From assembly GCA_965203215.1 (NCBI GenBank), contig CBDBBY010000001.1, positions 3,720,001 to 3,784,000 of the forward strand: a stretch of 64,000 nt of DNA, read 5' to 3'. Positions 26,766 to 35,774 of this stretch are shown one piece after another. Below the pieces are notes generated by a model. It was not told the origin of the DNA. It saw nothing but the letters and a program-made list of their open reading frames with translations, and made no database searches. Made by a program: the position numbers and the translations under genes. This DNA comes from CBDBBY01 sp965203215 (lineage in GTDB: Bacteria > Pseudomonadota > Alphaproteobacteria > Rhodobacterales > Rhodobacteraceae). Numbering within the stretch: the stretch's first letter is position 1; each line of letters begins with the position of its first letter.

Positions 26766-27164
26766 CGCAAGAAGCAAGAGCGGAATCCGTCGCCAGCAAG
26801 TTCTATCCCGCGGAAGTCCCGGACAGTTTCGAGCCGGTCTTCGCTGGCAAGCATCGGCGACAAGTTTGAGCGTGTCCGAATCCTTTCAGGCGGTCGCCCT
26901 TCCTGCCATGTCGTCTAGGCCGGGTGCCACGAAGCCGTGATCGATCTTGGAAGGCTGGCCGGATTTCGCCGCTTGCGATGCCGAGAGATGCGAATTTAGG
27001 CTGCTGGAATTTTCGGACCAGGAAGAACCCTGCGGTGTTCTTTCGTCGCCTGAAAGAATTCTTCCTTGCTCAAGGATGAATCGGTTTGCAGACCATCTCG
27101 CTGATCATTGCGAGACCGAAATCGCCTCAGCCTCGCAAATCCTGCTCAAGCACTCCGAACAACG
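26766..27164. other. Gene-free region
   Basis: About 400 nt between the lacI-type gene and the convergent nitroreductase gene. Open frames exist, but none has family features or a good RBS. No clear terminator hairpin was found. Confidence 0.5.
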
Positions 27165-27755
27165 TCATTCGATCCGGCACGCTTCACCGAATGCCAATCG
27201 CGGCCAACGCGGCTTAAGACTGTCGCGTATGCCGTATCCCAGATTCATCAGGAAATTCGATTTCCATGAAGTTCCACTGAAGAACAACTCATCGATTTTC
27301 GTTTGATTGAAGCCGGACATCGGTCCGCAATCCAAGCCGCAGGCCCGAGCGGCGAGAATGAAATATCCTGCCTGAAGCGACGCGTTGCGCAACGCCATCG
27401 TTTTCAACGCCGCTTCGGGCATCGACGCCATGCCTTCCGGATTGCTCATAGCGGGAGCAAGAACATTGGCATGATCGTAGAATTGCATGTCGAACGCCAT
27501 TACGGCGACGACCGGCGCGGACCGCGTTTGTTCAACATTTCCTGGAGCAAGCGCCTGCTCCACTTTGCCTTTGGCCTCTGGCGACCGGGCGAATACGATA
27601 CGCATTGGGCAAAGGTTGAAAGAGGTCGGGCCGAACTTCGCGAGATCGTAGATTCGCGTCAGCAAATCGTCTTCGACTTCGCGGTCTTCGAAAGCCTTGA
27701 ACGTTCGCGCCTGCAAGAGCAATGCGTCCAGCGAAACTGTTTGGTTATCGGTCAA
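27165..27755 (-). CDS. Nitroreductase family protein (RutE/HadB-like, malonic semialdehyde reductase type)
   Basis: 196 residues from a TTG start at 27755 supported by a strong GGAGGAGA ~7 nt upstream. FMN-binding nitroreductase fold: RTFKAFEDREVEDDLL near the N-terminus, KFGPTSFNLCPMRIVF, ALRNASLQAGYFILAARACGLDCGPMSGF and FLMNLGYG. This matches the RutE group, which reduces malonic semialdehyde to 3-hydroxypropionate in pyrimidine breakdown. No other rut genes are nearby, so the in-vivo substrate is uncertain. Stands alone. Confidence 0.8.
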   Translation of the reverse strand: MTDNQTVSLDALLLQARTFKAFEDREVEDDLLTRIYDLAKFGPTSFNLCPMRIVFARSPEAKGKVEQALAPGNVEQTRSAPVVAVMAFDMQFYDHANVLAPAMSNPEGMASMPEAALKTMALRNASLQAGYFILAARACGLDCGPMSGFNQTKIDELFFSGTSWKSNFLMNLGYGIRDSLKPRWPRLAFGEACRIE

Positions 27756-28377
27756 ATTTCCGTCTCCTCCAACCGTAGCTTTGATCGTCGGTGCCCCGAC
27801 AATGCAAATTTGGCCGGTCCTTTAACGCGAAGGGCGATAGAATTCGAGTCGGCGGGTGCAAGAAGCCTGCAGAGCATGAATATCGCCCTGCGGGCTTCGG
27901 CACAGGTGGTCAAACCGTTGAAGCGCAATAGTTTATCGTTATCGACATCGGATGCGCTTGCCAATTTGGCCATCTTTCACCGACATGCGGTATCAATCTT
28001 TCCAGGCTATATGCCGCCGATGGTGACGTAGTGTGTTGCCCACTGAAGGAAAGAGTTCGAGCGAGGCGGCAAGACCCGCGTGCGCATCGCTCAAAAACTT
28101 GCTCTGTGGCGAGCCGGCAAGCGGTTGAGCTTGCATCGGCACCTTGGAAAACCGCCGCTTCGGAAATCCCTGCCTCCAGCCCCCGGCCTCGTCTCCACTC
28201 GAAGGGTGCCGCTACAGGTCCCGGCGGGTCTGTCGAGTTTGGTTAAAATTCGACAGAATATCGAACCCGGCGGGTTCTCTGCCAAAAACCAAAAAAAGCT
28301 TGCTAGAGAGCCTCCCGCGAGGATCCTATCGGTTATTTTGACGGCAAGCGAGCAGAGTGCCGACGTTCGGAAACCTG
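27756..28377. other. Gene-free region
   Basis: About 620 nt upstream of the nitroreductase gene and downstream of the hydrolase gene. A perfect short hairpin GAACCC-GGC-GGGTTC lies near 28263 without a T-run on the hydrolase strand. Short open frames here have no recognisable product. Confidence 0.45.
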
Positions 28378-29271
28378 TCAGGCCGCCGCGACAAGCAGCT
28401 TGGCCAGTTCGGCGGGCTTCGAAAACATCACTTCGTGGGAAGCCGCGATATCTACTAAAGCCGTCGGATTGGAAGGCCACGCCCGGTTCAGGTCCTCGAC
28501 AATCGCCTCGCAGGTCGAGTCGATCACGATGGAATCCTGCGTGCACCGGATGAATGTTTTCTCCAGCGCTCCAAAGCCATCCGGGAAATCAGCCGTTTCG
28601 CCGTACATGGCCGCCGGGGCGTCAGGCGAGAAAAGGCGCATGGCGGTGGCCCACAACGCATCGTCAACATCGGCCGCGAGCGCGTCCTTGACTGTCGCCA
28701 GCATGGCCTGATCCTCCGTCTTCGGGTCGATGCGCAGAGCTCCGACGACCGAAGCGTCGGCGGCAAGTATTTTGCCGATCTTGGTTCTTGCCAATTGGTC
28801 CTCGAGGCTGATGTAATAACCCCCAGGCTTTCCGGGTGTAGGAAGAATTGCAGCCAAGTAGACGAGGCCTGCAAATTTTTCTGGCGACTTCGCTGCGGCG
28901 AAAGTGATCGGAACGCCGCCCATCGAATGGCCTACGGCAATGACCCGGTCCGCACCCATTGCCTTGGCGCGGTCCGCCGCGACAATTACGGCATCCGCGT
29001 AACTGTCGACCCCGATCCCTGCGATTGGCGACAATTCCTTCCCGAAAACCTCTGGATCAAGCGGCCTGGAGCAGTACGACTCGGGAACCGTCGCGTTAAG
29101 GCCGTGGCCGGGCAGATCGATTGCGACCGACATGTGTCCCGCCAGATTTAGCTCAGGCTCGACCTGTCCCCAGCACCATGCTCCGTGCCAAGATCCGTGA
29201 ACGAGCACGAAGGCGGTCCGCCCGTCCCCTTTCGGTTTTTCCGCCGTGCTAGAGGCTTCTCGGCTATCCAT
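28378..29271 (-). CDS. Alpha/beta hydrolase (esterase-like), cytoplasmic paralogue
   Basis: 297 residues. Canonical fold features: oxyanion region FVLVHGSWHGAWCW, nucleophile elbow GHSMGG (Ser), an acid-bearing loop CTQDSIVIDSTCE and the C-terminal catalytic His in IAASHEVMFSKP. RBS AAGGAG 6-7 nt before the ATG. Closely related to the next gene upstream, but begins with a short polar sequence instead of a signal peptide, so it stays in the cytoplasm. Family members cleave esters such as methyl salicylate or lactones. The substrate is unknown here. Confidence 0.88.
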   Translation of the reverse strand: MDSREASSTAEKPKGDGRTAFVLVHGSWHGAWCWGQVEPELNLAGHMSVAIDLPGHGLNATVPESYCSRPLDPEVFGKELSPIAGIGVDSYADAVIVAADRAKAMGADRVIAVGHSMGGVPITFAAAKSPEKFAGLVYLAAILPTPGKPGGYYISLEDQLARTKIGKILAADASVVGALRIDPKTEDQAMLATVKDALAADVDDALWATAMRLFSPDAPAAMYGETADFPDGFGALEKTFIRCTQDSIVIDSTCEAIVEDLNRAWPSNPTALVDIAASHEVMFSKPAELAKLLVAAA

Positions 29272-29439
29272 GAAATTCTCCTTGTTTCAGTTTTCCAAGC
29301 AGCAAATTCAAGCAATCGCGCCAACAGCTAGAATGCAAATCTTTTGTCCGTCGCGAGCTGCTGCATTCGCATCACCGGCAACCGTCGGCTCTTTCGCTGC
29401 GACTGGGTAAGGGAACCAAGCGCGGCTGTCGGACTCCTG

Positions 29440-30384
29440 TTAGGCTGCCGCGATGAGAAGGTTCGCCAGTTCGGCCGGCTTGGAGAACATCACCTCGTGG
29501 GAAGACTCGATGTCCACGAGTGCCGTCGGATTGGAAGGCCACGCCTGGTTCAAATCCTCGACAATTACCTCGCAGGTCGTGTCGATCAAGATGTAATCCT
29601 GCGTGCACCGGATGAACGTTTTTTCCAGTGCTCCGAATCCTTGCGTGAAATCGGCCATTTGGCCGTACATGGCCGCGGGCGCGTCCGGCGTGAACATGTG
29701 CATGGCCGTGGTCCACAGCGCGTCATCGACATCGGCTGCAAGCGCTTCCTTTCCCGCCGTCAGCATTGCCGAGTCCTCGGTTCGTGGGTCGAACCGCAGG
29801 GCTCCGATCACCGCCGGATCCGCTGCGATTAACCCGCCGATTTTGCTTCTTGCCGTTTGGTCCTCAAGCGTGGTGTAAAAGCCCGCGGGCTTTCCGGGTG
29901 TCGGGAGCAGAGCGGCAATGTAGACGAGGCTTGCGAATTTCTCCGGCGTCTTCGCCGCGGCGAAAGTGATCGGAACGCCTCCCATAGAATGTCCGACGGC
30001 AACAACCCGATCCGCCCCCATTGCCCTGACTCGATCCGCAGCGGCAATCACGGCATCCGCGAAACTGTCGATTCCAATCCCTGCAATGGCTGACGGCTCG
30101 GTTGCGAACGCCGACGGGTCAAGCGGCCGGGAGCGGAATGAATCGGGAATTACTGCGTCCAAACCGTGGCCGGGCAGATCAATGGCAAGCGATATGTGTC
30201 CGGCCTGATTCAGCTCTGGCTCGACAAGCCCCCAGCACCATGCGCCATGCCAAGATCCGTGAACGAGCACAAAACCTGTTTTCGTTTTTTTCTTTCCGCC
30301 CGCACTTGCGCCCGTGACAGAGGATGCGACTGCCGCAGCTCCGGCCGCTGCAAGACCGGCCTGCAATACTGTGCGTCTATCCAT
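29440..30384 (-). CDS. Alpha/beta hydrolase with Tat signal, exported paralogue
   Basis: 314 residues. The start MDRRTVLQAGLAAAGAAAVA is a twin-arginine signal (RRTVLQ followed by an Ala-rich core). The mature part repeats the fold of the neighbouring hydrolase almost residue for residue: VHGSWHGAWCW, GHSMGG, CTQDYILIDTTCE, ESSHEVMFSKPAEL. A GGAG RBS is placed well. It probably acts in the periplasm on the same class of ester as its cytoplasmic twin. Confidence 0.9.
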   Translation of the reverse strand: MDRRTVLQAGLAAAGAAAVASSVTGASAGGKKKTKTGFVLVHGSWHGAWCWGLVEPELNQAGHISLAIDLPGHGLDAVIPDSFRSRPLDPSAFATEPSAIAGIGIDSFADAVIAAADRVRAMGADRVVAVGHSMGGVPITFAAAKTPEKFASLVYIAALLPTPGKPAGFYTTLEDQTARSKIGGLIAADPAVIGALRFDPRTEDSAMLTAGKEALAADVDDALWTTAMHMFTPDAPAAMYGQMADFTQGFGALEKTFIRCTQDYILIDTTCEVIVEDLNQAWPSNPTALVDIESSHEVMFSKPAELANLLIAAA

Positions 30385-30813
30385 GATACTCTCTCCTTCT
30401 TTTTGTCATTCAGGAGCTACGATAAGCAATCGGGGGGAAAGGTCAATTGCAAAGATTGGCATTCACCGAAGGTCCCGAATTCGTATCACCGGCACCTATA
30501 AGCCCCTTCGTGCAGTTGTCGGCCTCTCATTGACCGAGCTGGAGGATTCAGCAGATATTCGCGTCGGAATGCTTTCCAAGGTCGCCAATGTTCGCCCAGC
30601 GATTCAAGGGAATTCCTGTAAAACATCCGAGGCATCACATACTTATTCCTTCCGAATTACTTCGATAGGTTTACGTTCACACGGCGTGACAGAAACGCAA
30701 GCGCAGCAGCAGCCAGTGCTTTATCCATACAACAATAATTGAGTCAAGCCAAAACAGGATATGATTTATCCATATGCTTAAACAGTAGATAATAAAAAAA
30801 TTATGCTTGATCG
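30385..30813. other. Gene-free region turning AT-rich
   Basis: About 430 nt upstream of the Tat-hydrolase gene. Composition falls to AT-rich from ~30720 towards the unknown gene downstream. No gene or clear regulatory site can be supported, apart from the promoter that the - strand hydrolase pair must have. Confidence 0.45.
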
Positions 30814-31293
30814 TTAAGTAGATCGGATATCGTTCTCAAGCTCTTCTTTAAACTTCTTCCTCGATGCGCTTGCATTATAATTAAGTTTATTGTTGTTAAA
30901 CCAACGGATTACGTTCTGTACAGGAACCTTAAAGACAGTTACTGTTGGGAAGCACGCTATATCGAAGAGAATAAAACCATCCAGCGATTCAAGGTCTTTA
31001 AGAAATTCATCCCTGTCAAATTCTCTCCCTATACCAATGTGTTTGCTGGGGCTAAAGTCTACTTTATTGCGAGTGATTGACCGAATTTTCCATTTGCCAT
31101 TATCAGGACCTAGTAAATCATGACCGGAGCCAGGTGCAAGACTCCAACCTTGATTATCCTTGCACAATCGATGCCCTAATATCGACGGCATGTTTCGGCC
31201 GTCAGTGAATATACTCTTTACTCCATGCTCTGTGATACCCAACGCACTTTTGAGATCTTCAATGTTCCACTCAATAGTTGATCTCTGTTCCAT
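30814..31293 (-). CDS. AT-rich gene of unknown function
   Basis: 159 residues from the ATG at 31293 with a GGAG ~9 nt upstream; a TTG just before is less likely. I do not recognise a family. The middle reads GHDLLGPDNGKWKIRSITRN followed by VDFSPSKHIGIGREFD and ILFDIACFPTVTVFKVP, a beta-rich core with D and K spaced in a way that could fit a nuclease-like fold, but this is a guess. Its AT-rich composition, unlike the hydrolases beside it, points to horizontal transfer. It stands alone. Confidence 0.6.
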   Translation of the reverse strand: MEQRSTIEWNIEDLKSALGITEHGVKSIFTDGRNMPSILGHRLCKDNQGWSLAPGSGHDLLGPDNGKWKIRSITRNKVDFSPSKHIGIGREFDRDEFLKDLESLDGFILFDIACFPTVTVFKVPVQNVIRWFNNNKLNYNASASRKKFKEELENDIRST

Positions 31294-31643
31294 CAAATCC
31301 GCTCCCTATATCGCTTTACGGCATTTTACTATATCTAAGTGCAGGTGTAAACTTTCTATAAATGTATGCATGTCCAAGAACGAAGAGATACAGTGATCGC
31401 ATTCGGTTGAATGAAGAGATCGGTTTAAATATGGCTTGTATTTTGATCCTTGATGCCGAATACTGTGATTTGCCGGGGGGGGGTGATCATGCTGTAGCGG
31501 TTGCGCCATTCGGAATTTCTGCAAGCAATTCTATGAGGTGATGGCTTTGCGAAAGGACTTTTCTTGGGTGTTCAAAAAGACTCTTTTTCGTTTTACTGCG
31601 GTTGATTTTCCAATCCGATTGCAATGGTAAGTGCATGGTCCCT
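31294..31643. other. Gene-free region with a G9 run
   Basis: About 350 nt of mixed composition. A run of nine G lies at 31475-31483. Such runs can slip during replication, but there is no ORF here that it would switch, and no promoter elements could be fixed around it. Confidence 0.45.
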
Positions 31644-32423
31644 TCAAACCAAAGCTGGATAGGAGCCGCCGTCGAGCCGCAAGTTTTGGCCCGAGATATA
31701 CCCCGCATGGGCACTGCACAGAAACGCGAATGCGGAACCGAATTCTTCTGTCCGGCCGAGACGTTTGGCCGCGATCGATTGGACTTGCAGACGGCGCGCC
31801 TCTTCGTAGGTCACATTCTCCCGTACCATCGCCGCTTTTGCCAGGTTTCTTTGACGCTGGGTATCGAACCTCTCGGGTAGCATGTTGTTGATGGTGACGT
31901 TGTGTTTCGCGACATCGAAAGAAAGCGCTTTCAGCGAGGCGGTCAGGCCGGCGCGCGCGCCGGACGAAAGCGTTTGGTGAGGTCTCGGCGTTGTAACCAT
32001 TGCGGATGTAATGTTGACGATCCGACCGAACCGTTTTTTCGCCATGCTCGGCAACACGGCGTGAACCAGTTGCAGAGGCGCGACCATGTTGCTTGCAAGG
32101 ACGTCTGTCCAGTCTTCCAGGCTCGTGTCCATGAACAGCTTCGGCTTGGGTCCGCCGCAGTTGTTCAGCAGGATATCCGGTTCCGGGCAACGTCCGAGAA
32201 GCGCTTCCCGACCGTCTTGGGTCGAAATGTCCGCCGCGACCGAATCCACGGACGCATTCGAGAGCGCTGCCAATTCATCGGCCGCGCGTTTCAGCTTGTC
32301 CGGATCCCTTCCGTTTATGACGACATTGACGCCCTCCGCTGCCAGCGCCTTGGCGCAAGCGAGACCGAGTCCGGCTGATGATGCGCAAAGCAAGGCTGTG
32401 CGACCTGAAATTCCCAAATCCAT
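31644..32423 (-). CDS. SDR-family oxidoreductase with atypical active site
   Basis: 259 residues from the ATG at 32423 (AGTGAGG RBS ~7 nt upstream). The Rossmann dinucleotide site is SSAGLGLA, with NNCGG and INNMLPERFDT in the usual places. The catalytic YxxxK position reads LSSGARAG, so the usual Tyr and Lys are missing. This is known from a divergent FabG-like subgroup whose members often have LSNxxR at this place. NAD(P) binding looks intact; the reaction is unclear. It lies between the unknown AT-rich gene and a DNA methyltransferase, on the same strand as both. Confidence 0.85.
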   Translation of the reverse strand: MDLGISGRTALLCASSAGLGLACAKALAAEGVNVVINGRDPDKLKRAADELAALSNASVDSVAADISTQDGREALLGRCPEPDILLNNCGGPKPKLFMDTSLEDWTDVLASNMVAPLQLVHAVLPSMAKKRFGRIVNITSAMVTTPRPHQTLSSGARAGLTASLKALSFDVAKHNVTINNMLPERFDTQRQRNLAKAAMVRENVTYEEARRLQVQSIAAKRLGRTEEFGSAFAFLCSAHAGYISGQNLRLDGGSYPALV

Positions 32424-32590
32424 ATTCAAACCTCACTTGGATGTCAGTCGTGTCATGGCATCGGTTTCAATATCGTGCCGACTTTTGAAAATCTCCCGGT
32501 ATATCGCAGTTGAAACGGTTTGCCGCTTGCTGTTGCCGATCCCGCGACCTCCATAGAGCCGACTTCCGCTCGGAACCGCATAAGTTGGCG

Positions 32591-33826
32591 CTAATGCCGC
32601 CGCAATACGACAATCCGGTTGGTGTTGGTGCCTCTGGACCCATTGGTTACGCCCCAGCAGTTCGCAGTCTTCGTGAATTCCTGGTCGTTGACCAGTACTC
32701 CGAGCCGATCGAAGGGCAGCTGCGCCGCGGCTTGCCAAACCAGCCGCTCCAACAAGACGGTATTTTTGCGCACTTCGCCGACCTCGAACGCAACATGTCT
32801 TCCGGGCTTCAATACTCTCGATAGCTCAACAAGCACGTTTCGGACCATATAGGTCCATGCGTCTGTCGTACGATGCTTGGAAATCTTGACTTCGGCCGTG
32901 TCGATGTCGGCGAACCAGCACCGAAGCCAGTTGTCCGTGGCATAGTCGACAATGTCCAAAAATGGAGGCGAAGTCACAACGAGATCGATGCTTGCATCGG
33001 CGACCTCCGGCGTGTCCCACGCATCGCGGCAAAGAAACTTGTGCTCGACTTGATGGTTTACCGGGCCGTCGCGCAGCAAGGACATGGATTTTTTCAGAAT
33101 CAGGCGAGGCACATCTTTGCGCTCGGGCGATGAGTTGAGGCGTTCATTGATCTTGATCTGCGATGCCAAGGACACGGCTTGGTTCGGCGGCATTGAGCGG
33201 CCGGAGAAAAATCCGCCCGAATGTCCGGAAAGCCTGCTGATCGCCACCATGCGGATCCAGTCCGCCACCCGTCCCGTTTCGCTCGACTGATCCGCCCCGT
33301 TTGCTGCGATCCAACTTCGCAAGCTGTTCAGGGCGGCAAGCGTAGTCGGATGATAGAATGCAAGCAGTTCTTCCGGTTCCGCCGCCGCGCATTCGAAATC
33401 AATACTCGACAACGCGCGTTGCAATTCCGGTATATCGATCCGATTCAGGCGCGGCCGGATCAGCATTGCGGAAAGCGGGTTGATGTCGTTTCCGATTGCC
33501 GCCCGGTCCATGATCGCGGCTTGGAGAAGCGTTGTGCCGCGCCCCATGAATGGATCGTATACCGTGTCGCCGGGATCCGTCAGCCGGGATATAAAGAACT
33601 CCGGGAGCTGTGCCTTGAAGCACGCCCGGTAGGACACCTCGTGCAAAGAGTGAGACTGGCGTTGAGATGAAGTCCAATACTCGTTGGAAAAATAAGGTAT
33701 TCCGTCTTTTTCGATGTATCGGGTTTCCTGCCCGTAGTCCGCGAAGTTCCTGATGCCGTCGATAAAGCCGTCCCTGTCCGGAACGCTGTCGTTCCAAGGA
33801 AGGGGTGTCAGGACGGAGAAGGTCAT
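32591..33826 (-). CDS. Site-specific DNA methyltransferase (amino-methyltransferase class)
   Basis: 411 residues. SAM motif I DPFMGRGTT is near residue 91 and catalytic motif IV TSPPF near 285. The order I then IV, with VLKPGRHVAFEVGEV near the end, resembles N4/N6 methyltransferases with SPPY/F motifs. The N-terminal part includes YFSNEYWTSSQRQSHSLHEVSYRACF, typical of the group. There is no adjacent restriction enzyme that I recognise, so it may be solitary or regulatory, or a remnant of a restriction-modification pair. Confidence 0.85.
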   Translation of the reverse strand: MTFSVLTPLPWNDSVPDRDGFIDGIRNFADYGQETRYIEKDGIPYFSNEYWTSSQRQSHSLHEVSYRACFKAQLPEFFISRLTDPGDTVYDPFMGRGTTLLQAAIMDRAAIGNDINPLSAMLIRPRLNRIDIPELQRALSSIDFECAAAEPEELLAFYHPTTLAALNSLRSWIAANGADQSSETGRVADWIRMVAISRLSGHSGGFFSGRSMPPNQAVSLASQIKINERLNSSPERKDVPRLILKKSMSLLRDGPVNHQVEHKFLCRDAWDTPEVADASIDLVVTSPPFLDIVDYATDNWLRCWFADIDTAEVKISKHRTTDAWTYMVRNVLVELSRVLKPGRHVAFEVGEVRKNTVLLERLVWQAAAQLPFDRLGVLVNDQEFTKTANCWGVTNGSRGTNTNRIVVLRRH

Positions 33827-33923
33827 GTTTTCGGAAGGCGGCCTGCGTTTGCGGGATCATTGTCCCGCTAATCGGACTGACCCTTATGCTTCGGCAAAGT
33901 TGAAAATAGTGCCATTGCGCGCA

Positions 33924-34583
33924 TCAATCTCCTGTTTTGGGTCGTGCGCCGAACACGGCGGTTCCAACGCGAACATGGGTTGCGCCAAGCTTCACCGCTG
34001 ACTCGAAATCCGCGCTCATCCCCATGCTAAGGTCTTCCAATCCGTTGCGTTTGGCGATCTTCGCCAGCAGCGCGAAATGCAGCGAAGGAACATCGTCGAC
34101 CGGCGGGATGCACATCAGGCCGCGGACCGGCAGATCGAGTTTGCGGATCTCGGCGACGAATTCGTCCGCGTCCTCCGGCAGCACTCCGGATTTCTGCGGT
34201 TCCTCTCCAGTGTTGATTTGAATGAAAAGATCGGGGCACTCGCCTAGTTCCTGTGAGAGCGTCGCGATGCGCCGGGCGATTTTGAGCCGGTCGATTGAGT
34301 GGATTGCGCGGAACAGCGACATCGCCGTGCGGACCTTATTCGACTGCAGCGGGCCGAGAAGATGAAGCTCAGCGGACGGGTGCCTCTCCATGAGCGCGGG
34401 CCATTTCGAAGCGGCCTCCTGCACCCTGTTCTCGCCGAATATTAGATGGCCTTGGTTTAGAACCTGGACGATCCTTTCCTCCGGCTGCAGCTTGGAGACC
34501 GCGATCAAACTGGTCGAGCCAGGCTCTTTGCCCGCTTCGGCTTCCGCCGCATGCACCCGTGCGAGAATATCTGGTAGCGACAT
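33924..34583 (-). CDS. YggS-family pyridoxal-phosphate homeostasis protein
   Basis: 219 residues from the ATG at 34583; the frame stays open up to 34664 but the family begins here. PLP-binding Lys sits in LIAVSKLQPEERI; further family motifs are FGENRVQE, HLLGPLQSNK, FIQINTGEEPQKSG, GLMCIPP, LSMGMSADFESAVKLGATHVRVGTAVFGAR. YggS/PLPBP binds PLP without catalysis and tunes amino-acid and vitamin B6 balance. Near the DNA methyltransferase gene on the same strand. Confidence 0.95.
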   Translation of the reverse strand: MSLPDILARVHAAEAEAGKEPGSTSLIAVSKLQPEERIVQVLNQGHLIFGENRVQEAASKWPALMERHPSAELHLLGPLQSNKVRTAMSLFRAIHSIDRLKIARRIATLSQELGECPDLFIQINTGEEPQKSGVLPEDADEFVAEIRKLDLPVRGLMCIPPVDDVPSLHFALLAKIAKRNGLEDLSMGMSADFESAVKLGATHVRVGTAVFGARPKTGD

Positions 34584-34853
34584 GCCCAACGCCATTGCGC
34601 CGATTCCCTCCAAAGGCAATCTCGCATGAATCCGGCCCCGCATAAAGCGAGTATATGCCGCCAATCATGCCTTTGGCCGAAAGCGGGCGATTGCTGCCGA
34701 AGCGGTTTGCGCGAGTTCAGCAAAGGCGAATCCCTCGCGGTGTTTCCAGGAAATGCGTCTGCCGCGACGCGATTAAATTCTTGCAATCCGGCAAAAATTG
34801 AACTAGTATCAAAATTTAAACACTAGGTATCATAATATGGATCATTTTTCGGC
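34584..34853. promoter_or_regulatory. Divergent promoter region before the catabolic operon
   Basis: 270 nt between the - strand yggS-type gene and the + strand operon. The last 60 nt are AT-rich, with an imperfect direct repeat CTAGTATC (34803-34810) and CTAGGTATC (34823-34831) spaced two helical turns apart, ahead of the first ATG at 34854. The RBS of that gene is weak. It is a plausible target for the IclR-type regulator encoded at the end of the operon. Confidence 0.35.
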
Positions 34854-35774
34854 ATGGATCTGAAAGGAATTCTGCCGGTGCTCCCGACGCCCTACGCCGT
34901 TGACGGCGAAGTTGATCCGGCGGCCATGCGCAGAGTCGTGCGCTTTGCATTGTCCGCGGGCGTGAACGGCGTCGTTTACCCGGGATTCGCGAGCGAAGTC
35001 GGCGAACTGTCCTTGGAAGAGCGAGGGGAAATGCTGCGGGCGGTCGTCGAGGAAGTCGATGATGCGGCGACAGTCATTGCCGGTGGAACCGCTGAAACGA
35101 TCAAGGCGGTCGTACGCTGCGGGAGGCAAGCGGGCGATCTCGGCATCCGGCTCATGATGATCCAGCCTCCGCTCAGTCTCGGTGGAAGCGCTGAATCGGT
35201 CGTTTCCTTCATGAAGAGCGTGGCGGAGACCCTTCCCGGAATGAAGTTCGTTTTTCAGAACGCGCCCGCGCCGCGGGGATCGGATATTCCGCCGGAAGCA
35301 ATCGCCCGCATCGCCGAGCAGGTGCCGGAAATTGCCTACGTCAAGGAAGAGACCCTGCCGCCGGGTCCGGCGGTGAGAAAGATACTGGCAAATCGCCCGC
35401 CATCGCTGAAAGGGGTGATCGGCGGCGGCGGGGCTCGAATGATTCTTGAAGAATACGCCAATGGCGCTTGCGCGGCGATGCCGGCGGTCGAGATCGCGGA
35501 CGTGCATGCCGCGCTTGACAAGGCTTGGCGAAGCGGACGCAAGGACGAGGCGAAGAGGATCTTCGACAGGACGGTGCCGCTGCTGTCGCTCCAGGCGATG
35601 TACCGAATGCGGCTCACGAAGCATGTCCTCGTAAGGCGCGGGGTGTTGCGGAACTCCATCGTGCGTTCGAATTTGATCGAACTCGATGCTGGCGGAACGA
35701 GGCAAATCGACCTGAATTTGGAGGATCTGGGCATCGTTGCCGAGACGGGTGGAAGGCAGGCGGACGCGGCATGA
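34854..35774 (+). CDS. DapA-family (dihydrodipicolinate synthase-like) class I lyase/dehydratase
   Basis: 306 residues forming a TIM barrel: GILPVLPTPY at the N-terminus, GVNGVVYPGFASE, and Schiff-base lysine in AYVKEE near residue 162. The conserved Tyr of true DapA (YNxP) is replaced, as this reads FQNAP, so lysine biosynthesis is unlikely. Members of this family act as 2-keto-3-deoxy-sugar-acid aldolases or deoxyketoglucarate dehydratases, and it opens a sugar-acid operon. Stop overlaps the next start (ATGA). Confidence 0.88.
   Translation: MDLKGILPVLPTPYAVDGEVDPAAMRRVVRFALSAGVNGVVYPGFASEVGELSLEERGEMLRAVVEEVDDAATVIAGGTAETIKAVVRCGRQAGDLGIRLMMIQPPLSLGGSAESVVSFMKSVAETLPGMKFVFQNAPAPRGSDIPPEAIARIAEQVPEIAYVKEETLPPGPAVRKILANRPPSLKGVIGGGGARMILEEYANGACAAMPAVEIADVHAALDKAWRSGRKDEAKRIFDRTVPLLSLQAMYRMRLTKHVLVRRGVLRNSIVRSNLIELDAGGTRQIDLNLEDLGIVAETGGRQADAA

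Noticed and set aside
28263..28277. GAACCC-GGC-GGGTTC hairpin as a terminator
   Set aside because: No T-run follows on either strand, so it was not called as an intrinsic terminator.
35525..35770. Longer start for the enolase-superfamily gene
   Set aside because: The upstream part is read in another frame of the DapA-family gene. The ATG at 35771 has the overlapping ATGA arrangement and matches the family start.
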